Assembly: GCA_963932465.1 (NCBI GenBank) | Contig: OZ010798.1 | Location: 17,654,981 to 17,718,980 of the forward strand | Reading direction: 5' to 3' | Source: Maratus speciosus | Lineage: Eukaryota > Arthropoda > Arachnida > Araneae > Salticidae | Length of the DNA stretch: 64,000 nucleotides | Shown here: positions 34,001-44,764 of the stretch, piece after piece | Layout of the letters: each line of letters opens with the position of its first letter | Position numbering within the stretch: the stretch's first letter is position 1 | Notes under the pieces: generated by a model | The model's database searches: none | What the model was told of the DNA's origin: nothing | Seen by the model: only the letters and a program-made list of their open reading frames with translations | Position numbers and translations under genes: made by a program

Positions 34001-34890
34001 GGTATAAACATTCTTTCACGATGTACGGAGATCGATAGAGCAGATGTATCATAATTTATTTTTAAATTGATAAATGAAAGTCTTGTTTATAAAAAATATG
34101 TTTGCACTCTTTAGCGTTTGACATTTTTCCTACAAGCATTCTTTGGAATTATCCCGATTATAAATGGATAAAAATTATTTAGTTTCCAAACATCATCAAT
34201 AATCTCGTCAACAATTTCAGCAGTAACCAATAGCAGGACAGCATTCATTTGGATTTCCAACAGAGTGTGTCACATTGCCAATCGTACTATTAAACTGCTG
34301 GCGATGATGAGACTGCTGCCATGTCATCCACAACTATTTTGATAAACTAGGAAAATTATTTTATAAAGGATTCAATTGTTATTAAATATTTGATAAATTT
34401 CTTGCACATGCCTATGTAGTGCAAGTGAAACCACGCCTCTCATACCACCGTTACTGTGGTTAAGCATTTGCGTAATTTACTTCCATAATACTATCTTTCT
34501 GCTCCACAACCATTGAAAATTTAAATAATGACCAGTCAACAATTCTGAAATTTACATCAAACTTGTATTTTGAAACCATTATCAAAACTGCATCGACATA
34601 AATTGGGAATATTGGATTAACCCTTTATGTACTGAATTATGAATTCTTGAAAATTTTATCTTCTAAAGCATTTTTCGTGAATTGTTTAAACTACTTTAGA
34701 AGATTTACATAATCATTTAATAGATTTTAGAAGGATTGAATGATCTAGAAGGATTAATTAAATTTGAATTTATAGGGGTTTTGAGCAATATTTATAACCC
34801 CGCTCAAATCTTTTATTTTAAATATTTTTCTGAGTATTTTGTAGAATTAGGAAATGTACAAATATAATGTTCTTCAAAGTCGTATAAATA
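34001..34890. other. AT-rich DNA, no gene recognised
   Basis: No domain was seen. GAATGATCTAGAAGGATTAA near 34737 and a few short direct repeats are the only structure noted. Confidence 0.5.
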
Positions 34891-34894
34891 TAAT

Positions 34895-36435
34895 GTTCTT
34901 TATAGAAAAACTGTTAAATTAAACTCGGTTATCCCATTTAATGCCTCACTCTCGTTTAGTTATCGTATCACCGCATTCAATTCTTTTATCAAACGAGCCT
35001 TCTTGATTTGTTCTGGTACAGTATGGGACCCGTTATCCGGAAACCCCATATCCAGAATGCTCCGAAATCTGGAATGCAAAATGATAACTGAAAAATAATT
35101 TTTCCTTTCAAAAACGTAAAAAATTGCATTCTTTTTTAATGGTGGGAAGGAGCATGAAGTTGAAGACTTTAAAATTTAAAAAGAGGAAGAAATTATTACA
35201 GATCTGCTGGACTAAGCTAAAGAATTTTCATGTTCAGAAGCTCAATTGTTGAATCGAAAACCAGTAGAAGATTGTCTAATTGCTGTTACTCCTGTAAGTG
35301 ATCAGATGACTGGCAGTGAGATTTGTGACATAATGCTAAGGAATATTTCTAATGGAAATGAAGATGATGGCAAGCAGAATGAGGTGAAAAAAAGATTTCA
35401 AATGAGCTATTAATGTTTTTCAATTGAACAACTGATTTGTGGAATGCAACAAACAAATTACTCCCACAAACAGTAAATCATGGCAATATACAGAAGAAGT
35501 TAGTGCAAAAGACACACTATAAGCAACCAATTTTAATAAAAATGTTCTAAAAAACCAAATCAAAGGATTCTACTCTCTTCTTATATGCTAATTTGAATTG
35601 TAATTTAGGTTTTTTTTATTTTGTGTAAATAAGTTATTAAATTAACTAATTTATAATTATGTATTTTTATATATCATTCATATTTTAAACATTTCATACT
35701 GTTATTTTATACTATTCCTGACATTTATAGTAAAGTGTTCCGAATAACAGAAAAACTCCTTATCCAGAATATCTCAGGTCCCAAGCATTCTAGATAACGA
35801 ATCCTATACTGTACTAATTTGCAAAATGAACTGGATTTTATCAGGGGAATTGCTACTGATCATGGTTTCCCTAGTGGTTACATTAATAAAATTAGCAGGA
35901 AGTTTGGTAGCCCTTTGGTTCAACATAAAGATATGGATTCCCCCACAAGAGTATTTAGGAAGTTTCAATATGTACCTATTATGTTTGAAAGACTCAGAAA
36001 ATTTTAAATTAATTTTAATATAACTCTCATAGCTACATCCCATCCCATCCCAGTTTAATGGATTTGTTGGTCAAGCATTTGGACCCCCCCCCCCCTCTCA
36101 GACTTCGAGCTGGCATTTATGAAATACCCATTACTAACGAGGACAATAGTAAGAAATATTATATAGGCATGACTAAAAGGAAGTTTATAGAAAGGTTAAA
36201 GGAGCACCGTTATGACATAAAATATCAAAAACCGTCTACAGCCTTATCGGGATTTTATCTCAATAATTATCATTGCTATATTGATTTTGAGAATGGTAAC
36301 ATTATTGTTCCAGGAAATGAATCACAAAAAATTTAATTAGAAAATCAATAGAAATTTCGTTAAGGAAAGGTGAAGTATGCAATGACAATATATCATATAA
36401 TATTCCAAAACTTTGGTTACATATTCTTAGAAACG
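34895..36435 (+). pseudogene. Penelope-like element: RT C-terminus and GIY-YIG endonuclease, interrupted
   Basis: Penelope-like elements encode a reverse transcriptase followed by a GIY-YIG endonuclease. Before the insertion at 35019 the frame reads AFNSFIKRAFLICSG; after it (35814 on) it continues NELDFIRGIATDHGFPSGYI, the usual RT thumb region. Near 35960 comes YVPIMFERLRKF, then a stop. A second frame (36058-36336) holds GIYEIPI (residues 19-25), KYYIGMTKRKF (33-43) and a catalytic-type Arg at 46 in ERLKEH. After a stop at 36336 the same family tail, SIEISLRKGEVCNDNISYNI, is readable to about 36435. The N-terminal RT core is absent. Stops and a C-run (36084-36095) show it is dead. Confidence 0.75.
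35019..35811. mobile_element. Pogo/Tigger-like element inserted in the Penelope-like frame
   Basis: Left end CAGTATGGGACCCGTTATCC, right end in complement CAGTATAGGATTCGTTATCT, TA flanks. It is related to the MITE at 10579. The interior (about 35150-35420) has the composition of a coding remnant (GTAAGTGATCAGATGACTGG, GAAATGAAGATGATGGCAAG), similar to the acidic C-terminal part of Tigger transposases, but no long frame remains. Taking out the element with one TA makes the two host frames join in register. Confidence 0.8.
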
Positions 36436-36624
36436 TCTGATTTTGTGTTGTGCAGTTTAACAACGTCTTTCACACATTGGTAGCGACAGAATATTTATAT
36501 TACGATCATATCTCAACAGATGGCGCCAGTAAATTTGTATTTCCCGTTCAATGGTTGATCCCCCCCCCCCCCATGTGTACGATTTTCTGTCCAGTGGAGT
36601 TTTGACATAGCTGACATCTTGGTT

Positions 36625-36672
36625 TATTTAGATTCCTGAAGAAGGTCACGGAGGTGCGTTGAAACCGTAGAA
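36625..36672 (+). ncRNA. Possible degenerate hammerhead-ribozyme-like motif
   Basis: CTGAAGA (36636-36642) is followed by an 18-base segment and GAAA (36661-36664), the order of conserved boxes in hammerhead ribozymes found in Penelope-like element repeats (CUGANGA...GAAA). The helix between the boxes pairs only partly (CAC with GTG), so activity is doubtful. Its position just after the Penelope-like coding end is what makes it plausible. Confidence 0.25.
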
Positions 36673-37761
36673 TAGTTATTTTAGTGATTTTAATGTTTTA
36701 ATATATATTAAATGTGTATACGCTATTTTAGCAATTGATTTGTAGTTTATTTACATTTCACTTATTTAAATTTGAATAACCTATGGTGTAATAGTCCAAA
36801 ATTGCTTATATAATGTTCTTACAATAGATATATTTCCGAATTGAAAAATTACCCCCCCCCCCCCCCCAAAAAAAAAGAGCCAAGAATGCTGAAAAGATTC
36901 AAAGGCAAAAGAAATCATCCTTTTAAAAATATTTTTGTTTTGTGTAACCCATAATGCTTTTGGAACAAGATAGAGTAATGCATCTATAACTCATTCTAAA
37001 CGGTATTACTACTAATCGATATATTAAATGAATTTTATAACAAGTTATTTTAATGGTACTTATAAGTACCCTCAGTAAATAAAGGGTTAATGTAATAGAT
37101 GACTAGTCTAGGGCGACTGGATATGGTACAGTTTGTGCAGCACCAGTAAGAACAACTTTTTATTACTTTCCAGCATTTATGATTTTTTATTATTCTTTTT
37201 AAAATTAAATTTTCGATAGCATATTTTTTTATATTTTGCTGTTACAAATTTTCTTCTAACTAACTTAGAGCCTGGTTGTTTTTGATTTGTTTTATATACA
37301 TGAAAAAAAGCCTAAAATTTTGGACTTCCATGTTTTAATGGATTTACACAAGTTCTAAGCATGATTAAAAGACTAATTTTAGATTTATCTCCGTTTGTCA
37401 GTCTCTGTATTATGCAGTTTTTCAGGCTGCTCTATTTCTAGAACACATGCACAGACATTTCTAAAGCTGCATATTATCCCAGACCTTGTGGTACGTAAAT
37501 GCTGATTAGATTGTGGTGTATATCATTCAACAACAGGCAGTACTGGTCAAATAAAAAAATTTCCATGTAAATTAGGTGTCTCTGAATTAATATATAGTTA
37601 TTAATTGAAATTCTATGTAAAAAATTTGCAATCTTTTTTATCATAAAAAAGAGGGCGCAAATTTTTGAGTTACAGAACTTTTAAAAGATCTGTGAATGAA
37701 TCATATGTAAGAAAATAGCATTTTGTAATTAAAAAAATATGCCCTCTTTTCGTTCTTTACT
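36673..37761. other. AT-rich DNA, no gene recognised
   Basis: Contains a C-run at 36852-36867 followed by A-rich sequence. No coding frame or paired termini were recognised. Confidence 0.5.
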
Positions 37762-37765
37762 TTAA

Positions 37766-38508
37766 GGGGGCAGATCACGTTGACGGTTTTAAAAGAAATT
37801 TCACAAATTTCAGAATGGATACCTTCAAAAGTTACAAATCCATTGCAAAAAGAATTTTACAAAAATAGCAACTAGAATAGAAGTTATGGCTAAATATATC
37901 TTGCATAAAAGCATTTGCTGTAATGTTATAAGCTAACTTTGAAGCCGTTTTTCTAAAAATTAATTTTTTGGTATTGCGTGCACTCTCATTTAAAAACTAA
38001 TTATCATAGAACCTTGAAATTATGTATATTCTTAGTTTACATGTGTTAGTTTATGCTGAACCTCAATTTAGTTTAATTTTTGTCATAGAAAATTGTAGAT
38101 TTGAAAAAATAAGTATAAAATTTTTTGGTGAAATTTAGTGAATATGATTAGAAAAGCCATTAATTAAGCTAAAGAATTTAAATATACTTTCAAATTTAGG
38201 TTTAATGTAAAATATAGTATTATGAGTAACAAAATATGAAACATTAAACAAATATCTGCAGTAGAATTTGTAAAATCGTGCGCGCAAAATGCATATTTTA
38301 ATATTCATATTTTTCAAGAGCTACTTTTGTCGTTATGATTTAATTAATATTAATAATATATGTATATTTGAATACTTTATCAAACCGTAAGAATGTGTGA
38401 AAGTCAAGAAAATAATGTTGCGCTTCATTCATTGGTTAAGAAACTACAGAGTTTTTCGTACTGCTTTAAATACGGCCATTTTCAGGCTGCTCAACGTGAT
38501 CTGTCCCA
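37766..38508. mobile_element. TTAA-flanked MITE 3
   Basis: GGGGGCAGATCACGTTGACG at the left and, in complement at the right, TGGGACAGATCACGTTGAGC, each adjoining TTAA (37762-37765 and 38509-38512). It is 743 bases with no coding content. The termini differ from MITEs 1 and 2, so several TTAA families are active in this genome. Confidence 0.8.
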
Positions 38509-38704
38509 TTAAAGAAGTTCCCCTAAAGTAAAATAAAATCCCTTACCGGTCTCTTTTAGTGCGATATCAACTGTCTTGTAGCGATCGGTAAATCACCAAT
38601 GAAAAGCAACCCAACCATTCCAGCAAAAATTTAATTCAATAATATTAAAAATCAGTTACATTTGTTCAAATCTAAAAAACATGTAAATACTTAAAACAAC
38701 TTAC

Positions 38705-38800
38705 CGAGATTTGTAACATCCGCCATTATAAGGCTTCTCAACCAATCATTGAAGGCTATCGTTAGAATTAATCGATATACGTGAAACCGGAAGTCAGATC
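38705..38800 (-). promoter_or_regulatory. Probable minus-strand promoter with first coding exon
   Basis: On the minus strand, an ETS-type site (CCGGAAGT on plus, 38787-38794) and a DRE-like ATCGATA near 38771 precede a CCAAT-type element (ATTGGTTG near 38741) and ATGGCGGATGTTACAAATCTCG (38726 down to 38705), followed at once by a consensus donor, GTAAGT (38704-38699). The implied start is M-A-D-V-T-N-L-, with one extra base before the intron. ETS, DRE, CCAAT and ATGGCGG together are typical of housekeeping promoters. The gene would run toward lower coordinates; later exons were not recognised. Confidence 0.45.
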
Positions 38801-38849
38801 TTTATGACCGCGCTGCAACCATCATAAGTGTTATTCCAGTATCGCTGTT

Positions 38850-39250
38850 TTTGTGTTGGTCACAAATATCAGATTTATGACCTACGACTGCGACGGTCAT
38901 AACCGTTTCATTTGTATCCAGGCCTTAGCTACACAAGTATATAGGAAGTGGTCGCTTTGCGCCGGCTCTTTTCTACCAGTTTTAACGATCCGCCCACACC
39001 AGAATAGACTCCTTGAATGTTTTTTACCCTACTGAAAAGAAGGGTTATGTGTTTTACGCGTATCTGGGTATGTGGATTTCTTTATACCCTCGAAACATCC
39101 CAAAGGTTGGATGGATTTTAATGAATGAGGTCTCTATCAATTCGTCTTAATCGCCCGATGGTGATAGGATAGGTTTTGTTTTTATAAATTCGAAATGGCG
39201 GCCGTAAAATACAAAATGGCGATAGAGACGAAAAAAAAATTACGCACCTA
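38850..39250. other. Less AT-rich stretch, possibly an old repeat
   Basis: Contains TACCCTACTGAAAAGAAGGG, GTATCTGGGTATGTGG and two ATGGCG motifs at 39194 and 39217. It reads like part of an arthropod repeat but was not assigned. The SINE at 39262 is inserted at its right side, since TATTGAGTGGC flanks both ends of the SINE. Confidence 0.4.
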
Positions 39251-39261
39251 TATTGAGTGGC

Positions 39262-39505
39262 TGGTTGGTTGGTTGTATTTATGACGGCCAATTATCTGCA
39301 CGAGGGATATAGGCCCAGGGGGGAGTGCCCTTCGTGGGGGTCTTTCTAAGGGAACCTAACCCGTATTAATGCTTGGAAATCCAAGGTTCGAAGAAAACCA
39401 CGAAAACTCCGAACGATTAGGCCGACGGGCGCGATTGGGTTCGAACCCAGCACCTCCCGTCTACCAGCTTCGAGAGCAGAACCTCTCAGCCACTGGTGGG
39501 GCCCC
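39262..39505 (-). mobile_element. tRNA-derived SINE, copy 1 (minus strand)
   Basis: Flanked by an 11-base target duplication, TATTGAGTGGC (39251-39261 and 39506-39516). On the minus strand it starts GGGCCCCACCAGTGGCTGAG; the A box is GTGGCTGAGAGG (complement of 39482-39493) and the B box GGGTTCGAACCC (complement of 39437-39448), giving a Pol III promoter of tRNA-Ser/Leu-like type. A conserved body (CGTTCGGAGTTTTCGTGG, GCCTATATCCCTCGTG, AATTGGCCGTCA) follows, then an AACC-repeat tail. Confidence 0.9.
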
Positions 39506-39516
39506 TATTGAGTGGC

Positions 39517-40617
39517 ATATCATTCGATAGGTCTTTCAAAATGAAGACGCTGTTTCATTGACTATTTTACAGTCAGAAGCTCTGTTTAAATATTACACAA
39601 CCAGGAAGTTGTGTAGGGAGGATCTCTAGCTTTACTGCAACTCTAACCATCATAGACATCTATAGGCCTCATCAAAACAGTGTTTATAGATAGGAACTAA
39701 CAATTAAACGCAACTTAATAGTCATCAATAGAAGTAAATAAAAAAAAATAGGCATGTAATATAAAAAAAAATAGTTTCACATTGATGAGAAATAATTAAT
39801 TAGTTCGCTTTTTACGCAGTCGGGTTTTTTGATTTTTTAAATTTAATTTTTATTGAAATCTGTAGACGATGGATTTGTTATATTTATTTTTCAAACCTTG
39901 AAAATCGAAATTTTTGGAAAAGCAAAAAAGTTTTTTTTAGCTTAGGGGTGATAAAAAATGTTTGTTTTTTAATTCATTTAATGATTGCTTAAATACATAA
40001 AACTACTAACAAAAAAAATCCTGAGGTTTGTTGCATGTTCTTCTTCTATTAATATCGTATAACAGTTGAGTTATGATTTTCATGTAAGTAGAAAGAAAAA
40101 ATTTCTTAATACCCACAGAAAAAAATGCTGTTTTACTTACTCTTATTTATTTCAATGAATTATTTTTCTTGTGTTTGAAAAAGTTTTTTTCCTTTTATTG
40201 TGTTTTACATTAATTTTGGTAACATTTTGTTGTTATTTATGTGTAGTTTGTATATTACTATGCTCTAAATAAATAGCCTAAATCCACATGTAACTTGTGG
40301 TTTATTTCTTTTTTTAAATTATTTGTAGTTAAACTAAATTGCAGTTTTCTGTCAGAAAAATAAATGAATGTGTATAAAACATGATTATTTCTATTTTTTT
40401 TTTCAGGAATAGTTTTGTCTTTACGCTAACAAATGCAAAAATTTCATACTTTTAAAGCAAAGGTCTTTCTATGGCCCCCAATATTTCATTTCAAATATTG
40501 AGAAGGAAAAGTTCTCTGTGACCACAAAAAATATACAAGGCACCTTATTGGCACATATCCAGAAAGATCTCACTTTTACGTCTTAAATGCCGCAATCAAT
40601 TCGAAAAAATATCGCTG
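39517..40617. other. AT-rich DNA, no gene recognised
   Basis: No domain or paired termini found. Polypurine and polypyrimidine stretches are common. Nothing supports a gene here. Confidence 0.5.
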
Positions 40618-40621
40618 TTAA

Positions 40622-41058
40622 GAGGGCTGGTCACTCAGATTCGGAATTCTCCTCCGTAATGTTAAGTCTATGGGCATTTGATGCATTCGTATATTTAAAA
40701 TATCTCCTATGGAAATTAATTTTTTTAACTTCTATTTTTTGTGTACACTTCCTAAAAGATGTCTCTTTTTTTCTTAGTTCTCAAAATATTTCTAAAGTAT
40801 AAACTTAATTTTACAGGAAGCGTTAAAATCTTACTCACAGTTCGCCCGCTTTTAACACATAAAATATTAAATTCAGTATCGATTGTAGAAATATTTTGAA
40901 AACTAAGAAAAAAAGAGACATCCTTTAAGAAGAGTACACAGAAAAAAGATGTCAAAAATATGAATTTCCTGAGAAGATATTTTAAATATACGAATACATC
41001 AAAAGTCCATAGACTTAACATTACGGAGGAGAATTCCGAAGTTGAGTGATCAGCCCCC
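40622..41058. mobile_element. TTAA-flanked palindromic MITE 4
   Basis: TTAA at 40618-40621 and 41059-41062. Arms of nearly 200 bases pair: GATTCGGAATTCTCCTCCGT at the left matches the complement of ACGGAGGAGAATTCCGAAGT at the right, continuing through AATATCTC and AGATGTCTC.TTTTTTTCTTAG blocks. The two similar open frames here (LSLWAFDAFVYLKYLL and LSLWTFDVFVYLKYLL) on opposite strands are the translated arms, not proteins. Confidence 0.9.
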
Positions 41059-42056
41059 TTAACCCTTTGATTTTTTTCTTCAAGAATGTTCATTTTCTCA
41101 AAAAACTGTTTCCCCCCTGATGGCAACACTCTTCCAGTGCGCAGTTGTAAAAGTACCGACAAACCAAAAATATTATCTTAAAATTGAAAGTTTCTTTTAA
41201 CTGGTGGTGCAATCGGTTTTAAAATATACGAATTTTAACTATTTCAAAAATACCGGCGAAGTCACTGCGCGCCTCACGATGAAAATCTTTTTTCTACTCT
41301 ATAATTAAATGTCCTTAATTCAACACAGTCCTTGAAGAGCATCCCGGTAAACCAGATTCACATCACCTGCAAAAATGTCATAATGTTTGGACTGGTAGAA
41401 GTACTTTTTACAAAATATGTGTGAAAATTTCGTTGAAAACATTAAAGATTCGTTTCGGTGCGGTTTCGCTCGCTTTCGGTTCACGTTTTCACTACTAAAT
41501 ACATTTTATTTTCAGGAAATTATAAAGAATGTTCGGATACAGTTATATCAGGGATGCAAGTTAGTCACTTTTCTCACTTTTAGTCATTATTCTTAAAAAA
41601 AGTCACTTTTTTGACTAAAAGTGAGCAACCTGCATAAACTGGTTCGCTCACTTTTAGTAAAAAAGTGTAACTAAAATCGACATTTTTATCTTTCAGATTT
41701 GTTGATATCCTCAGCATCAATAATTGTTGGTATTCTTGCAAAAAAAGGCCATGTGTAAATACGGTCGAACTCTGTGAATATGAGACCAACTAATATGAGG
41801 ACACAGCTAAAACAACCAATTTGGACATTAAGAAAAGTTTGCCATTTAAACTGTACTATGATTTTCTCGCTTATTATGAATTACAAATGTAGGATCACGG
41901 CTAATACGAGCAAAACATCATTTGTTTCCATTTGAGTTTCATCGAAAAGTACGGTAGATTTAATAAAGGAATCCCACCACACCACTATAAGATCCATAGT
42001 GCACACACTCCTCACTGAATTTCAATTCCAGTCACAATTCTATCTTTATTTTTTAT

Positions 42057-42420
42057 GAGATATGCCAAATGTTCTAAAATTTTTGCCCCCACCTTTAACA
42101 ACTTAGGCAGGGAATTTCTAAAATTGCTGAAATATGTGTTTATACATGTAATTATTTTTTTGGTAGATTTATTTTCTGAAATTTCACGCCCCTACCTAAA
42201 ACTGCTGCTGAGATATGCCAAATGATCGAAAGTTTTCGACTCCCTTCTAACCACTTTATGTGGAGATTTTGTAAAATCTCTGAAATACGTGTTTAGTTTA
42301 ATTATTTTTCAGTAGATTTATTTTCTGGAATTTCACGCTGCTACCTAAAACTGCTGCTGAGATAAGGCCGAATGTTCTAAAATGTTTGAACCCACTTAGG
42401 GGGAGCATTTTCAAAAATCC
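42057..42420 (+). repeat. Minisatellite, about 150-bp period (with a detached piece at 44690-44775)
   Basis: GAGATATGCCAAATG near 42057 and 42208, and GAGATAAGGCCGAATG near 42358, mark successive units; within each are GGGAATTTCTAAAAT-like, TTTATTTTCTGAATTTCACG-like and ACCTAAAACTGCTGCT blocks. Another part-unit, TTTCTTGAATTTCCCG...GAACTGCTGCTGAGATAT, lies at 44690-44740 beyond the inserted element. Confidence 0.75.
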
Positions 42421-42545
42421 TTTCTTAGTGCACACTTATGTCATAATAGGTATTTCCTCCTCAATTTTCTTGCTTCTAGATTCAGTAATTTGGCTGTGCG
42501 TTCATTATGAGTCAGTCAGGACAAATTCTTTTATATACATATATA

Positions 42546-44418
42546 CAGGGTGTCCAGCGAATAAGACCTTGATTTCAAAATTAAATATCTCAAAAACAAA
42601 GACCAATAGAATTATGCGGTAAACGGTTTGTTTATTACCTAAGCTGTAAAAATGTTGTACAGAAGTTTCAAAAATTAGTTGCAAAAACCGCTAACAGATG
42701 GCGCTGTCATCGCAATGCCTATAAATTGTGTTTTGAGGTCGAGAGCCATAGCGTCTCAATCCTAGATGGCTTCCTATAGAAGAACGAAAATTGGGAAAGA
42801 CCGCTTTTTCGTTGGGTTGGGTTGGGTTGATTTTTGACGGCCAATTATCTACACGAGGGATATAGGCCCGGGGGGAGTGCCCTCCGTGGGGGTCTTTCTA
42901 AGGGAACCTAATCCGTATTAACGCATGGAAGATCCACGGCTCGAAGAAAACCACGAAAACTCCGAACGATTAGGCCGACGGGCGCGATTGGGATCGAACC
43001 CAGCACCTCCCGTCTACCAGCTTCGAGAGCAGAACCTCTCGGCCACTGGTGGGGCTGCTTTTTCGTTGGAGTGATGTGCAGAAGCGGATGCATCTGGTCA
43101 CAGAATTATTGCCTCAGTTTCAATTTTAGAGAATTTCAACTAATAGAATTTTCAATAAAAAGTTTAGCAATCATTATGTAAGAACTTAAAAAATATTTTA
43201 TTTGGGTAATGTGCAGAAGCGGAGCCATGTGTTGACAGAATTGAGATTTGTTTCAAATTTTGTTATAAGCTACTTCGGTCGGGTTACCAATATCTCTGTG
43301 GTATGTCTTTTCTCCCCTAATTGGTAGATCGTGGAATCAAATCCTAGTAGAGGAGGATTTGAAAAAAAAAAGGAAATCTTTACTTTTTAATATTTATTTA
43401 AACTGTGAAAAAAGTTTGAATAAAAAAATCTAAAGTTTCTGGTTTTAAAATTTAATTAATTTAAAAGAAACCCTTTTTTAAAAAATCACTGAGCGTTTAT
43501 AATAATGATTCATAAATCATTTTTTTTAATTGTAGAGAATAGTTTGAATGAAAAAATACAAAGTTTCTATTTTTTTAAATTTAATTAAGTTAAAAAGTAA
43601 TTTTAATTTTAAAAACTCGTTTTCATTTTTTTAAATTATTGAGCACAGAAATATGGTGCAGCTTCTAGCGATAGGATGCGAATTGTTCGAAAGGAATGCA
43701 GCATCCAAAATACTTTTGCTTTGACGTTGATGATATGACTTATCATCTTTTTTTTTTTTTTAAGAAATAATTTAATGCATACTTTCTGTCTCTAAAACTT
43801 TGTTTACAAAGAAAAGAAATATATGTGTTGTGCTAAAACCAAAGTATTGTACCGTGATTTAAAAATAAATTTTTTATTTATAATAATTCAGGTATAAACA
43901 ATAATACCAAAATATTATGCCGTGATTTAAAAATATAAGAATAAATAAAAAGTACAAACTTATTTTTCTAAATATATGCATTTCCATTTAAATAATTATA
44001 TGGCAATAAAGATTGAATTTAATAAAATATTTAAAAAATTCTTATAATGATTTCCAAACTTTTTATTGAAAATTCTATTAATTGAAATTTTCTAAAATTA
44101 AAGCTGATGCAAAATTCTGTGACCAGATGTCTCTACTTCTGCACATCACCCCAATGAAAAAATGGACTTTCCCAATATTCGTTTTTACGTAGGGAGCCAT
44201 CTAGGAATGAGACGCTAGTGCTCTGGACTTCGAAGCAGTTTACAAGTATTGCGATTACAGCGCCATCTGTTAACGGTTTTGGCAACTAAATTTTGAAACT
44301 TCTGCATAACATTTTTACAGCTTAGCTAATAAACAAACCGTTTACCGCATAATTCTATTGATCTTTGTTTTTGAGATATTTAATTTTGAAATCAGGGTCT
44401 TATTCGCTGGACACCCTG
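42546..44418. mobile_element. Mariner-like element with very long TIRs
   Basis: CAGGGTGTCCAGCGAATAAG at the left and its exact complement at the right, TA flanks. The inverted arms extend about 390 bases (excluding the SINE), through GGTAAACGGTTTGTTTATTA, AACAGATGGCGCTGT and CAATAAAAAGTTT blocks. CAGGGTGTCC termini with TA duplication are common among Tc1/mariner elements. The middle (43200-44020) is AT-rich and non-coding; a second GTGCAGAAGCGGAGCCATG block near 43209 repeats part of the arm. Confidence 0.9.
42816..43056 (-). mobile_element. tRNA-derived SINE, copy 2 (minus strand)
   Basis: Flanked by a 13-base duplication, GCTTTTTCGTTGG (42803-42815 and 43057-43069). Same body as copy 1; minus-strand A box GTGGCCGAGAGG (complement of 43035-43046) and B box GGGTTCGATCCC (complement of 42990-43001). 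The tail is an AACCC-type repeat. It is inserted in the left arm of the mariner-like element, so it is younger than that element. Confidence 0.92.
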
Positions 44419-44419
44419 T

Positions 44420-44465
44420 AGATAGATAGATAGACTAGCAGCCTTAGCCCGCTATATGCTGGTCA
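44420..44465 (-). mobile_element. Helitron-like 3' terminus, minus strand
   Basis: The minus strand reads GACCAGCATATAGCGGGCTA then AGGCTGCTAG followed by T, matching the CTAG-T ending and hairpin-like context of Helitron 3' ends, next to a GATA microsatellite. No 5' end was identified. Confidence 0.35.
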
Positions 44466-44764
44466 GTTTCTCTAAAAGATTCTTTAATCAAACGAAATAT
44501 ATCTAGCAAAGATAAAAACTTTTCTTTATGTCTAATCAGATATCCATAATTGCCTTGTTTGTATAATGTTACATTATCCAATTCAAATTCGATGTTGGAA
44601 ACATAATAGACAAAATAAGTCTAAAATCTACTGAAGTACCTGTTTTTAACTATGTTTTTTGTACTATGTTTTTTTGTTTTTTGTAGGTTTAATTTCTTGA
44701 ATTTCCCGTTTCTACCTTGAACTGCTGCTGAGATATTGTAAAAAGTCTAAAATTTTCAATCACC

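Noticed and set aside
40587..41162. Two similar frames with LSLWAFDAFVYLKYLL and LSLWTFDVFVYLKYLL
   Set aside because: They are the two inverted arms of a TTAA-flanked MITE read from opposite strands.
43266..43370. tRNA-like segment with TGGAATCAAATCC
   Set aside because: No acceptor-stem pairing and a poor A box; weaker than the candidate at 3408.
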